DNA of 38,081 bases, from the NCBI GenBank assembly GCA_964464755.1, contig CAYXGZ010000035.1, positions 1 through 38,081 on the forward strand. The letters are read 5' to 3'. A program made the position numbers and the translations under genes. Origin of the DNA: CAYXGZ01 sp964464755 (GTDB lineage: Bacteria > Planctomycetota > MHYJ01 > JACPRB01). Every line of letters starts with the position of its first letter. Position 1 is the first letter of the stretch. Below the pieces are notes generated by a model that saw only the letters and a program-made list of their open reading frames with translations, did not search any database and was not told the DNA's origin. Of the stretch, positions 27,776 to 35,768 are shown one piece after another.

Positions 27776-30115
27776 ATGTCTCCCGAACCCAAGCTGACCG
27801 CCGCCGCGGCGCAGGTCCAGATCCGCGACCTCGAGACGAAGCTCCGCATCGAGCACCACATGCGGGACCTGACGAACCGCTTCCACAGCTCGACGCCGGA
27901 CGAGATCATGCTCGCGGTGAAGGAGGACGTGGCGAAGCTGCTCGGCGCGAAGCGGGTGACGATCTACGTGAAGGATCCGTCGAAGCCGGAGATCGTCTCG
28001 AAGCTGAAGGACGGGGTCGAGGTGAAGGAGATCCGCGTCCCGTTCGGCGGCGGCATCGCGGGCTACGTCGCGCAGACCCTCAAGGGGGTGCGGCTGACCG
28101 ACGCGTACGACGCGAAGGAGTCGGCGGTCATCGACCCGAAGCTCAAGTTCGCGCGCGAGTGGGACACGGCGACCGGATTCACGACGAAGCAGGTGCTCTG
28201 CGCGCCCGCGCTGAAGGACGGCAAGCTCTACGGCGTGGTCCAGGCCCTGAACACGCACGACGGCCAACCCTTCACGGACGACCACCAGCGGATCATCTCG
28301 GACCTGGCGGGGACGATGGCGCTGGCCCTGCACAACAAGCAGAAGCTGAGCGGCCGGTCGAGCGCGCTGGACTCGCTGCTGCGCAACGACGTCATCACGC
28401 AGGACACCTTCGACCGGGCGCTCTCGCAGGCCCAGGCCTCCGGCACGTCGATGGAGCTCGTCCTGGTCACGAAGTTCAACGTCCCCGTGTCCGCGATCGC
28501 GCAGAGCCTGAAGGAGTACTACCGCTGCGACTTCGTGGCCTACGAGACGACGCTGTCGCCGCCGAAGGAGCTGCTCGACAAGTTCACGGTGGACTACCTG
28601 AAGTACCACCTCGTCTGCCCGCTGGGGACCGACGGGAACAAGATCGTCATCCTCATGGCGAACCCGCGCTCGCTGACGGACCGCGACGACCTGGCCCGCC
28701 GCCTCGGCGGCGCGAACCTGCTCGTCAAGGTGGCGATCAAGGAGCACGTGATCGAGTTCATCGACGACTTCTACGGGCTGAAGAAGCCCGACGGGCCCAA
28801 GCCCGAGGACGTGAAGAGCGTCGACCTGAACAAGATCATCGCGAACATGGAGCGCAAGGAGGCGGAGGGCGACGGCACGACCGTCCAGACCGCCGAGGAG
28901 AAGTCCGAGGACGACGCGAGCATCATCGGCCTCGCCAACCAGGTCATCTCCCAGGCCTACCGGATGGGCGCGAGCGACATCCACGTCGAGCCCTACCTGG
29001 ACGGCGACCTGATGATCCGGGTGCGCATCGACGGCAACTGCATCGAGATGCCCAACGGGCGCCTCCCCGGCAGCTACGGCCGCGCGCTCGTGAGCCGCCT
29101 GAAGATCATGGCGGAGCTCGACATCGCCGAGCGCCGGCTCCCGCAGGACGGCAAGATCCAGTTCCGCAAGTACGGTCCGCTCGACATCGAGCTCCGCGTC
29201 GCGACGCTGCCCACGGCGGGCGGCACCGAGGACGTCGTCATGCGCATCCTGGCGGCCTCGAAGCCGCGCAAGCTCGACGAGCTGATGTTCCTCCCGGAGA
29301 ACCTGTCGCGCTTCCGCAAGGTCATCGACCTCCCTTACGGCATCGTGCTCTGCGTGGGCCCGACGGGCTCCGGCAAGACGACGACGCTGCACTCCGCGCT
29401 GGGCGAGCTGAACAAGCCCGACGTGAAGATCTGGACGGCCGAGGACCCGGTCGAGATCACGCAGAAGGGCCTGCGCCAGGTGCAGACCCTCGCGAAGATC
29501 GGCTTCACGTTCGAGCGCGCGCTTCGCGCCTTCCTCCGCGCCGACCCCGACATCATCATGATCGGCGAGATGCGCGACGTGGAGACGGCGGGCGCCGCCA
29601 TCGAGGCGTCCCTGACGGGCCACATGGTGTTCTCGACGCTGCACACGAACAGCGCGCCCGAGACGGTGACTCGACTGCTCGACCTCGGCCTGGACCCGTA
29701 CGCGTTCGGCGACTCGCTGCTCGCCGTGCTCGCCCAGCGCCTGATGCGCTCGCTCTGCAAGAGCTGCAAGCAGCGCGTCGAGTGCCCGGAGTCCGAGTGG
29801 GAGAAGCTGCGCGCCGAGTACGGCGACGACGCCGCCTGGGAGGCGCTGAAGTTCGACCGCAAGGAGGTCCCGTACCACGTGCCCAAGGGCTGCGACAAGT
29901 GCAACGGCACGGGCTACAAGGGCCGCGTCGGCATCCACGAGCTGCTCGTCAGCAACGACGACATCCGCCTGATGATCTACCGCAAGGCGAAGTCGATGGA
30001 GATCCGCGACGCGGGGGTCAAGCAGGGGATGATCCTGCTGAAGCAGGACGGCATCCGCAAGGTGCTGATGGGGCACACGGACCTGCGCGAGGTGCTCTCG
30101 GTCGCCGCGAAGTAG
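27776..30115 (+). CDS. GspE/PilB-family assembly ATPase with N-terminal GAF domain
   Basis: 779 aa. Residues about 20-195 are a GAF sensory domain (DEIMLAVKEDVAKLLGAKRVTIYV, then VPFGGGIAGYVAQT and LCAPALKDGKLYGVVQALN). Residues 200-340 resemble the T2SSE_N/MshEN domain, with a degenerate RLG motif, so c-di-GMP binding is uncertain. The ATPase core follows: ASDIHVEP (Asp box) about 400, Walker A GPTGSGKT at 528-535, Walker B IIMIGEMRD, and the His box GHMVFSTLHTN. A zinc-binding CKSC...CDKC pair lies near 660-705. Such hexamers power type IV pilus or type II secretion assembly. GAF fused to this ATPase would let a small ligand control motility or secretion. It stands alone; no pilus genes are adjacent. 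Confidence 0.9.
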   Translation: MSPEPKLTAAAAQVQIRDLETKLRIEHHMRDLTNRFHSSTPDEIMLAVKEDVAKLLGAKRVTIYVKDPSKPEIVSKLKDGVEVKEIRVPFGGGIAGYVAQTLKGVRLTDAYDAKESAVIDPKLKFAREWDTATGFTTKQVLCAPALKDGKLYGVVQALNTHDGQPFTDDHQRIISDLAGTMALALHNKQKLSGRSSALDSLLRNDVITQDTFDRALSQAQASGTSMELVLVTKFNVPVSAIAQSLKEYYRCDFVAYETTLSPPKELLDKFTVDYLKYHLVCPLGTDGNKIVILMANPRSLTDRDDLARRLGGANLLVKVAIKEHVIEFIDDFYGLKKPDGPKPEDVKSVDLNKIIANMERKEAEGDGTTVQTAEEKSEDDASIIGLANQVISQAYRMGASDIHVEPYLDGDLMIRVRIDGNCIEMPNGRLPGSYGRALVSRLKIMAELDIAERRLPQDGKIQFRKYGPLDIELRVATLPTAGGTEDVVMRILAASKPRKLDELMFLPENLSRFRKVIDLPYGIVLCVGPTGSGKTTTLHSALGELNKPDVKIWTAEDPVEITQKGLRQVQTLAKIGFTFERALRAFLRADPDIIMIGEMRDVETAGAAIEASLTGHMVFSTLHTNSAPETVTRLLDLGLDPYAFGDSLLAVLAQRLMRSLCKSCKQRVECPESEWEKLRAEYGDDAAWEALKFDRKEVPYHVPKGCDKCNGTGYKGRVGIHELLVSNDDIRLMIYRKAKSMEIRDAGVKQGMILLKQDGIRKVLMGHTDLREVLSVAAK

Positions 30116-30120
30116 CGCCC

Positions 30121-30179
30121 TTGACAGCGCCCCGGGGCCTCCCTAAAGTACGCCGACCTTTACGCCCAGGGAGGGCCCC
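30121..30179 (+). promoter_or_regulatory. Strong sigma-70 promoter of ndk-efp-serA-lipB with an imperfect palindrome
   Basis: TTGACA (30121-30126), 17 bases, TAAAGT (30144-30149), the same hexamers and spacing as the yidC promoter. GGGGCCTCCCTAAAG (30134-30148) is mirrored by CTTTA (30158-30162) and GGGAGGGCCCC (30169-30179), giving a broken dyad of about 46 bases centred near the start point. It may be an operator, or an RNA structure touching the ndk ribosome site GGGAGGG. Confidence 0.7.
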
Positions 30180-30644
30180 GTGGAACGCACCTTCTGCATG
30201 ATCAAGCCGGACGGCGTGCAGCGCCGCCTGGTCGGGAAGATCGTCCAGCGCTTCGAGGAGAAGGGCCTCCGCTACGCCGGCCTGAAGCTGGTGCGCGTCT
30301 CCGACGCGATGGCCAAGGACCTCTACTCGGTGCACCTCGGCAAGCCCTTCTACAACTCGCTCGTCTCGTTCATCACCTCCGGCCCCGTCGTCGCGACGGT
30401 CCTCGAGGGCTCGTACACGATCGAGGTCGTCCGCAACCTGCTCGGCGCCACGTTCGGCTTCAAGGCCGCGCCCGGCACGATCCGCGGCGACTACGGCTGC
30501 TCGAAGGGCTTCAACCTGATCCACGCGTCGGATTCGCCCGAGTCGGCCCAGCGGGAGATCCCGATCTTCTTCAAGCCCGAGGAGCTCGTCTCCTGGGGCC
30601 ACGCGGACCATGCCTGGGTGTACGAGGAGCCCGAGCGCGCCTAG
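30180..30644 (+). CDS. ndk: Nucleoside diphosphate kinase
   Basis: 154 aa. It transfers the gamma phosphate from ATP to NDPs through a phosphohistidine, keeping NTP and dNTP pools balanced. ERTFCMIKPDGVQRRLVGKI at the N-terminus and GTIRGDYG about 98-105 are diagnostic, and NLIHASDSPESA carries the catalytic His115. GTG start preceded by CAGGGAGGG. Residues after the active site match the family end, with a slightly long C-terminus. First gene of the ndk-efp-serA-lipB run. Confidence 0.96.
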   Translation: MERTFCMIKPDGVQRRLVGKIVQRFEEKGLRYAGLKLVRVSDAMAKDLYSVHLGKPFYNSLVSFITSGPVVATVLEGSYTIEVVRNLLGATFGFKAAPGTIRGDYGCSKGFNLIHASDSPESAQREIPIFFKPEELVSWGHADHAWVYEEPERA

Positions 30645-30668
30645 CGCGCCGGCCACGGAGGTCATTCC

Positions 30669-31229
30669 ATGGAGTTGCAGGCGACCGAGATCCGCAAGGG
30701 CCACGTGGTCCGCTGGGAGAACCAGGTCTGGTCGGTCATCAACGTCGACCACATCACCCCCGGCAACTGGCGGGCGATCATCCAGATCAAGATGCGCAAC
30801 CTCGCCTCGGGCTCGGCCAAGGAGCAGCGCTTCTCCTCCGGCGACAAGCTGGAGCTCGTCCACACCGAGGTGCAGGACTTCGAGTACCTCTACGCGAGCG
30901 GCGCGAACTTCGTCTTCATGAACCAGGCGGACTTCGAGCAGCTGGAGCTGCACAAGGACCTGGTGGGCGACGACGCGAAGTGGCTCAAGGAGAACCTCCA
31001 GGTGAAGATCCACTTCCTGGACGGCTCCGCGATGAAGGTCGAGCTCCCGCCCGCCGTCATCCTGAAGGTCGTCGAGACGGAGCCCCAGCTCAAGGGCGCC
31101 ACGATCACCAACGTGCCCAAGCCCGCGAAGCTCGAGACGGGCGCCGTCGTCGCCGTGCCCCCCTTCATCAAGGAGGGGGAGATGATCAAGGTCGACACCC
31201 GGTCCGGGGAGTACCTGGAGCGCGCCTAG
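30669..31229 (+). CDS. efp: Elongation factor P, with atypical PGNWR tip loop
   Basis: 186 aa, the three beta-barrel size of EF-P, which binds between P and E sites and rescues ribosomes stalled at polyproline. The N-terminal KOW-like barrel, the KMRNLASGSAKEQRFSSGDKLE stretch and the C-terminal PPFIKEGEMIKVDTRSGEYLER signature are clear. The tip loop that normally reads PGKG (Lys34 lysylated) or PGRS-like (Arg rhamnosylated) is PGNWR at 31-35. Asn33 aligns with the modified residue and Arg35 is two positions on. Either this EF-P works unmodified or uses another modification. No epmA, epmB or earP is in the window. A GGAGG ribosome site lies 7 bases before the ATG. Confidence 0.94.
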   Translation: MELQATEIRKGHVVRWENQVWSVINVDHITPGNWRAIIQIKMRNLASGSAKEQRFSSGDKLELVHTEVQDFEYLYASGANFVFMNQADFEQLELHKDLVGDDAKWLKENLQVKIHFLDGSAMKVELPPAVILKVVETEPQLKGATITNVPKPAKLETGAVVAVPPFIKEGEMIKVDTRSGEYLERA

Positions 31230-31240
31230 CGATCCGATCC

Positions 31241-32824
<1,584 letters not shown>

Positions 32825-32827
32825 GCG

Positions 32828-33481
32828 GTGCCGCGCGGGACGTTCCGGCTGCTCCGCGCGGGGCTCGTCGAGTACCGCGCCGCCTGGGACCTGCAGCGCC
32901 GGCTCGCCGACGAGGTCCGCGGCGGCGCCCGCCCGGCGCTCCTCCTCCTCGAGCACCCTCCCGTCTTCACCCTCGGCCGGAACGCCGACCGCGCCAACGT
33001 CCTCGACGCCGGCCCGATCCCCGTCGTGGAGATCGACCGGGGCGGCGACGTGACCTACCACGGGCCGGGCCAGCTCGTCGGCTACCCGATCCTCTCGCTG
33101 CGGGAGCGGCGGCTCGGGGCGCGCGAGCACGTCGAGCGCCTCGAGCGGGCGATCGTCGCGGTGCTCGCGCTCTACGGCGTGCCCGCCGCCACGCGGCCGA
33201 GCGAGGTCGGCGTCTGGTCGGCCCGCGGCAAGATCGCGGCGCTCGGCGTGCGCATCGAGCGGGGCGTCACGATGCACGGCTTCGCGCTCAACGTCGCGAC
33301 GGACCCGGCGCCGTTCCGGCGGATCCACCCCTGCGGCGTCGCGGGGGCCGCGGTCACCACGCTGTCCGAGGAGCTGGGCCGCCCCGCCGCCGTGGCGGAC
33401 GCGATCGACCGCTTCGTGCCGCGCTTCGCGGAGGAGTTCCGCTTCACGGGCTGGGACGAGCGGGGCGCGGACCCCCCTTGA
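32828..33481 (+). CDS. lipB: Octanoyltransferase LipB
   Basis: 217 aa. It moves the octanoyl group from octanoyl-ACP to lipoyl-dependent enzymes, the first step of lipoate assembly. RGGDVTYHGPGQLVGYP about 71-87 is the family signature. KIAALGVRIERGVTMHGFALNV holds the catalytic Lys, and HPCGVAGAAVTTL about 158-170 the thioester-forming Cys. GTG start 3 bases after serA; the ribosome site would overlap the serA end. lipA is not in the window. Last gene of the operon; 84 bases follow to the next start. Confidence 0.95.
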   Translation: MPRGTFRLLRAGLVEYRAAWDLQRRLADEVRGGARPALLLLEHPPVFTLGRNADRANVLDAGPIPVVEIDRGGDVTYHGPGQLVGYPILSLRERRLGAREHVERLERAIVAVLALYGVPAATRPSEVGVWSARGKIAALGVRIERGVTMHGFALNVATDPAPFRRIHPCGVAGAAVTTLSEELGRPAAVADAIDRFVPRFAEEFRFTGWDERGADPP

Positions 33482-33507
33482 TCCCGACCGGGCGTACATG
33501 CTAAATT
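33478..33507 (+). promoter_or_regulatory. Promoter of the OmpR-type regulator gene
   Basis: TTGATC (33478-33483), 18 bases, TAAATT (33502-33507). Transcription would begin about 33514, downstream of the GTG/ATG pair at 33509-33514. This makes the internal ATG at 33566, with its GAGGGGG ribosome site, the true start. Confidence 0.55.
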
Positions 33508-33565
33508 CGTGATGTTCCGCCGGGGCCTTGGAGAGGGCCGCGGCGGCCGGGTCGAAGAGGGGGAG

Positions 33566-34273
33566 ATGGCCCACCATTCCGTGCTCGTCGTCGAGCCGTC
33601 CCGTTCCGTCCTCGCCTCGCTCCTGGTCCGCCTCCAGGTCCGCGGCCTGCGCCCCGTCGGGGCGCGCACGCCCGCGGAGGCCGCGGCGCGGACCCGCGAG
33701 TCGGCGCCCTCGGCCGCGGTCCTCGCGCTCGGGCTGCCGGGCGACGGGGCCGTCGAGGTCCTCCGCCGCTTCCGCGCGGAGTTCGCGACGTCCCGGATCC
33801 CGGTCCTGCTGCGCGCGGAGCGCGGGCAGGAACGGCTCGTCGCGGAGGGGCTCGAGGCCGGCGCCGTGGACTACACGACGCCGTCGGATCCGGAGTCGGC
33901 GCTCAAGGAGCGCGTGCTGCGCATGGTCCGCTGGGGCGCGACGCCGGGCCGGGAGCGCATCCTCCGCGCCGGCGGGCTGGTGCTCGACGTGGACGCCGGG
34001 GCGCTGCGGGCGCCGCGCACGCCGGGCGTCCCGACGCCGACGGAGCTGGGCCTGCTCCGGCGCCTGATGACCGCCCCGGGCCGGGCCTTCACGCGGCGCA
34101 TGCTGCGCGAGGGAGGGAGCGGGACGGAGCGCGCCGTCGACGCGCACGTGGCGACGCTGCGGCGCAAGCTGGGCGCGGCGGGACGCTGCATCGAGACGCT
34201 GCGCGGGGTGGGGTACCGGCTGGACGTGAAGGCCGCGGAGGCGCTGCCCGCGCCGGGGACGATCTCGGCGTAG
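33566..34273 (+). CDS. OmpR/PhoB-family regulator with degenerate (pseudo) receiver domain
   Basis: 235 aa. Residues 1-120 have the receiver fold but not its chemistry. The acidic pair after VLVVE is Pro-Ser, the phospho-acceptor Asp is Ala in VLALGLPGDG, the Thr of the switch is Arg, and the conserved Lys is absent in DYTTPSDP. It cannot be a standard phospho-switch. Residues about 145-225 are an intact winged helix: PTPTELGLLRRLM, RAVDAHVATLRRKLG, and ETLRGVGYRL. DNA binding is therefore expected, with control by dimerisation, ligand or protein partner. No histidine kinase is adjacent. The frame is open upstream to a GTG at 33509, but promoter position and the GAGGGGG ribosome site support the ATG at 33566. 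Confidence 0.85.
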   Translation: MAHHSVLVVEPSRSVLASLLVRLQVRGLRPVGARTPAEAAARTRESAPSAAVLALGLPGDGAVEVLRRFRAEFATSRIPVLLRAERGQERLVAEGLEAGAVDYTTPSDPESALKERVLRMVRWGATPGRERILRAGGLVLDVDAGALRAPRTPGVPTPTELGLLRRLMTAPGRAFTRRMLREGGSGTERAVDAHVATLRRKLGAAGRCIETLRGVGYRLDVKAAEALPAPGTISA

Positions 34274-34306
34274 ACGGTGGACCGCCGGGAAGGCGGCGGG
34301 TCGAAG

Positions 34307-34384
34307 TGGTCGGGGCGGCGGGATTTGAACCCACGGCCTCTTGCTCCCGAAGCAAGCGCTCTAGCCAGACTGAGCCACGCCCCG
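34307..34384 (-). tRNA. tRNA-Pro (anticodon CGG)
   Basis: Read on the minus strand, the acceptor stem CGGGGCG (from 34384) pairs with CGCCCCG (34317-34311), followed by A73 and an encoded CCA (34309-34307). The D arm contains GGCTCAG...GAGC. The anticodon stem CTTGC/GCAAG encloses TTCGGGA, giving anticodon CGG with G37, as in tRNA-Pro. The T arm has GTTCAAATC with GTGGG/CCCGC stems. All arms pair well. It is convergent with the OmpR-type gene. Confidence 0.95.
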
Positions 34385-34442
34385 ATGAAGTGGACGGCGA
34401 GCGGGCGATTATAGCAGTCGCGGCCGGGTCCGCAAGGACCGC

Positions 34443-35162
34443 TTACTTGTCGACCGTCAGCCTCAGGAAGCGCCGCTCGCGCCGGATGTTGTCGAGGTCC
34501 GTGTCCTCGCGCATGTGGGCGAAGGCCCGGGCGTCGTTGTAGCCCGCACCGATCGAGAGCTCCAGCCAGTCGATCGCGGTCTCCTTCTCGCCCTGCAGGG
34601 AGTAGGCGCAGGCGACGTTGTAGGCGGCGACGGCGCGGTTGGGGCCGCCGGCGTAGTAGAGGCGCTTGAAGCCGGGGACCGAGGTCGCGTAGTCCTTGGC
34701 GACGAGGGCGTCGTAGTACTTCTTGAATTCGACGGACTCGGCCTGGACGTCCTCGGGCGGGTTCTTCTTCGCGTCCTCGATGATCTTGGCCTCGGCGACC
34801 TCGCGCTGCACGTTGCGCTTGTCGCGGTTCAGGTCGTCGATCTGGTCCTGGAGCTGGCGGATCTTGCGGTCCAGGTCGCGGAGGCGCTTCTCGGGGGTCT
34901 TGGCGACGGGATCCTCGGGGGGCTTGGGGCCGGGGTCGGGGCCCGGGCCGGGCGGGACCGGGGCGGGATCCTGCCTGGGCTCCTTGGCGAACTCCTCGTC
35001 GACGATCTGGGAGACGCGCTTCAGGATGCGGGCGCGCTCCTCCGCGAGCCGGGCCTTCACCTTCTCGAGGATGCGGTTCTTGAGCTCCGCCTCGTCCTGG
35101 GCGGACGACGGGCCGGCGGCGGCGAGCAGGACGGCGAGGGCGAGGGTCGTCCGGAGCAGCAT
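34443..35162 (-). CDS. Secreted coiled-coil/TPR-like protein
   Basis: 239 aa. The signal peptide at residues 1-21 ends SSAQ. Residues 22-60 are a charged helix, 61-88 a Pro/Gly-rich linker, and 90-120 a coiled coil (KRLRDLDRKIRQLQDQIDDLNRDKRN). Residues 145-235 look like TPR units (YYDALVAKDYATSVPGFKRLYYAGG, AVAAYNVACAYSLQGEKETAIDWLELSI), including the YNVAC/AYS pattern of end-of-group TPRs common in Planctomycetes. It is likely periplasmic and protein-binding; nothing more specific can be said. AGGAGG precedes the ATG. A TACAAAT on the minus strand (35192-35186) may be its -10. It is divergent from the FlgM-like gene. Confidence 0.75.
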   Translation of the reverse strand: MLLRTTLALAVLLAAAGPSSAQDEAELKNRILEKVKARLAEERARILKRVSQIVDEEFAKEPRQDPAPVPPGPGPDPGPKPPEDPVAKTPEKRLRDLDRKIRQLQDQIDDLNRDKRNVQREVAEAKIIEDAKKNPPEDVQAESVEFKKYYDALVAKDYATSVPGFKRLYYAGGPNRAVAAYNVACAYSLQGEKETAIDWLELSIGAGYNDARAFAHMREDTDLDNIRRERRFLRLTVDK

Positions 35163-35225
35163 GGAGGTCCTCCTGGGTGGTCCCTATTTGTACGGAAACC
35201 GGGCGGCCGAGCGAGGATTTTCCGC

Positions 35226-35253
35226 CAAAGAAAATTGGCTCCCCTGCCGATGT
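35226..35253 (+). promoter_or_regulatory. FliA/sigma-28-like promoter upstream of the FlgM-like gene
   Basis: CAAAG at 35226-35230, 15 bases, GCCGATGT at 35246-35253, 60 bases before the FlgM-like ATG. Here the -10 has G where the other four sites have A, but context is the strongest, since flgM is often under its own sigma-28. Confidence 0.55.
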
Positions 35254-35313
35254 ACTCTGCGGACGGCGGTGCAGCCGCAACCCCCCGCGGAAGCCTATAC
35301 GGGAGGACTAGAG

Positions 35314-35595
35314 ATGGACATCGGACGCTTGGACGGCGTGTCGGGCCCGGGCCGGATCGAGGGTCGGAAGCTGGAGGGCGCCCAGCCCCTGCCTCCGGCC
35401 GCGACGCCGAGGGTTCCCGACAAGGCCGAGCTCTCCGGCGCGGCCCAGCTGGCCAGCCAGGTCCTGGCCCTGCCCGACGTGCGCAGCGAGAAGGTGACGG
35501 AGTTCCGCCGCCTGATCGCCGCCGGGCTCTACCAGACCGACGAGCGCCTCCTCGGCGCGCTCGACAAGTTCCGCGCCGAACTGCGGGGCCACTAG
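35314..35595 (+). CDS. FlgM-like anti-sigma-28 factor
   Basis: 93 aa. The C-terminal half fits FlgM: DKAELSGAAQLASQVLALPDV about residues 27-47, then SEKVTEFRRLIAAGLYQTDERLLGALDKFRAEL about 49-81, against the family pattern of D-x-V-x-L-S and VxxLRxxIxxGxYxxDxxxxAxxLL. The N-terminus is Gly/Pro-rich and probably disordered, as in FlgM. FlgM binds and inhibits FliA (sigma-28) until the flagellar hook is finished. Here there are no flagellar genes nearby and groEL follows. The ribosome site GGGAGGA lies before the ATG, and an upstream GCCGAT element fits autoregulation by sigma-28. Confidence 0.75.
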   Translation: MDIGRLDGVSGPGRIEGRKLEGAQPLPPAATPRVPDKAELSGAAQLASQVLALPDVRSEKVTEFRRLIAAGLYQTDERLLGALDKFRAELRGH

Positions 35596-35621
35596 GGCCC
35601 CTCGAATCCTGCCACCCCGCC

Positions 35622-35634
35622 TGCCACTCTGGCA
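35622..35634 (+). promoter_or_regulatory. Perfect palindrome TGCCA-CTC-TGGCA, candidate enhancer-binding site
   Basis: The 13-base palindrome sits about 80 bases upstream of a sigma-54-type -24/-12 element, the usual distance for a bacterial enhancer-binding protein. A direct repeat of the half site (CTGCCA) lies just upstream at 35609-35614. No T-run follows, so it is not a good terminator for the FlgM-like gene. Confidence 0.45.
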
Positions 35635-35710
35635 AGCGGGCCCGCCCTCCGAATCTGCCGAAGCAACCTGCTGATCTCCAGAGGTTTGCACTCCACCCGT
35701 CTCCCTCCCC

Positions 35711-35726
35711 TTGGCACGGCGCTTGC
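35711..35726 (+). promoter_or_regulatory. Sigma-54 (-24/-12) promoter of the groEL-groES-groEL operon
   Basis: TTGGCAC at 35711-35717, 5 bases, TTGC at 35723-35726. The invariant GG and GC dinucleotides are exactly 10 bases apart, as in RpoN promoters. The start point would be about 35738, 31 bases before the groEL ATG. No CIRCE element or sigma-32-like promoter is visible in the 173-base gap. Confidence 0.7.
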
Positions 35727-35768
35727 GCTTGCCGAGCTGGGTATTTCCATCTCCGCTCGGAGGGATGA

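Noticed and set aside
23860..30201. Plus-strand frame of 2113 codons overlapping smc and the GAF-PilB gene
   Set aside because: A +1 or +2 shadow frame; repetitive Gly/Arg/Ala content. The other frame carries the recognisable proteins.
33509..33565. Upstream GTG/ATG start for the OmpR-type regulator
   Set aside because: It is only 1-4 bases from a TAAATT -10 box, so it would not be transcribed; the extra residues are low-complexity and the ATG at 33566 has a good ribosome site.
34282..34296. CCGCC/GGCGG hairpin after the OmpR-type gene
   Set aside because: Only a 5-bp stem with no T-run on either strand; too weak to call a terminator.
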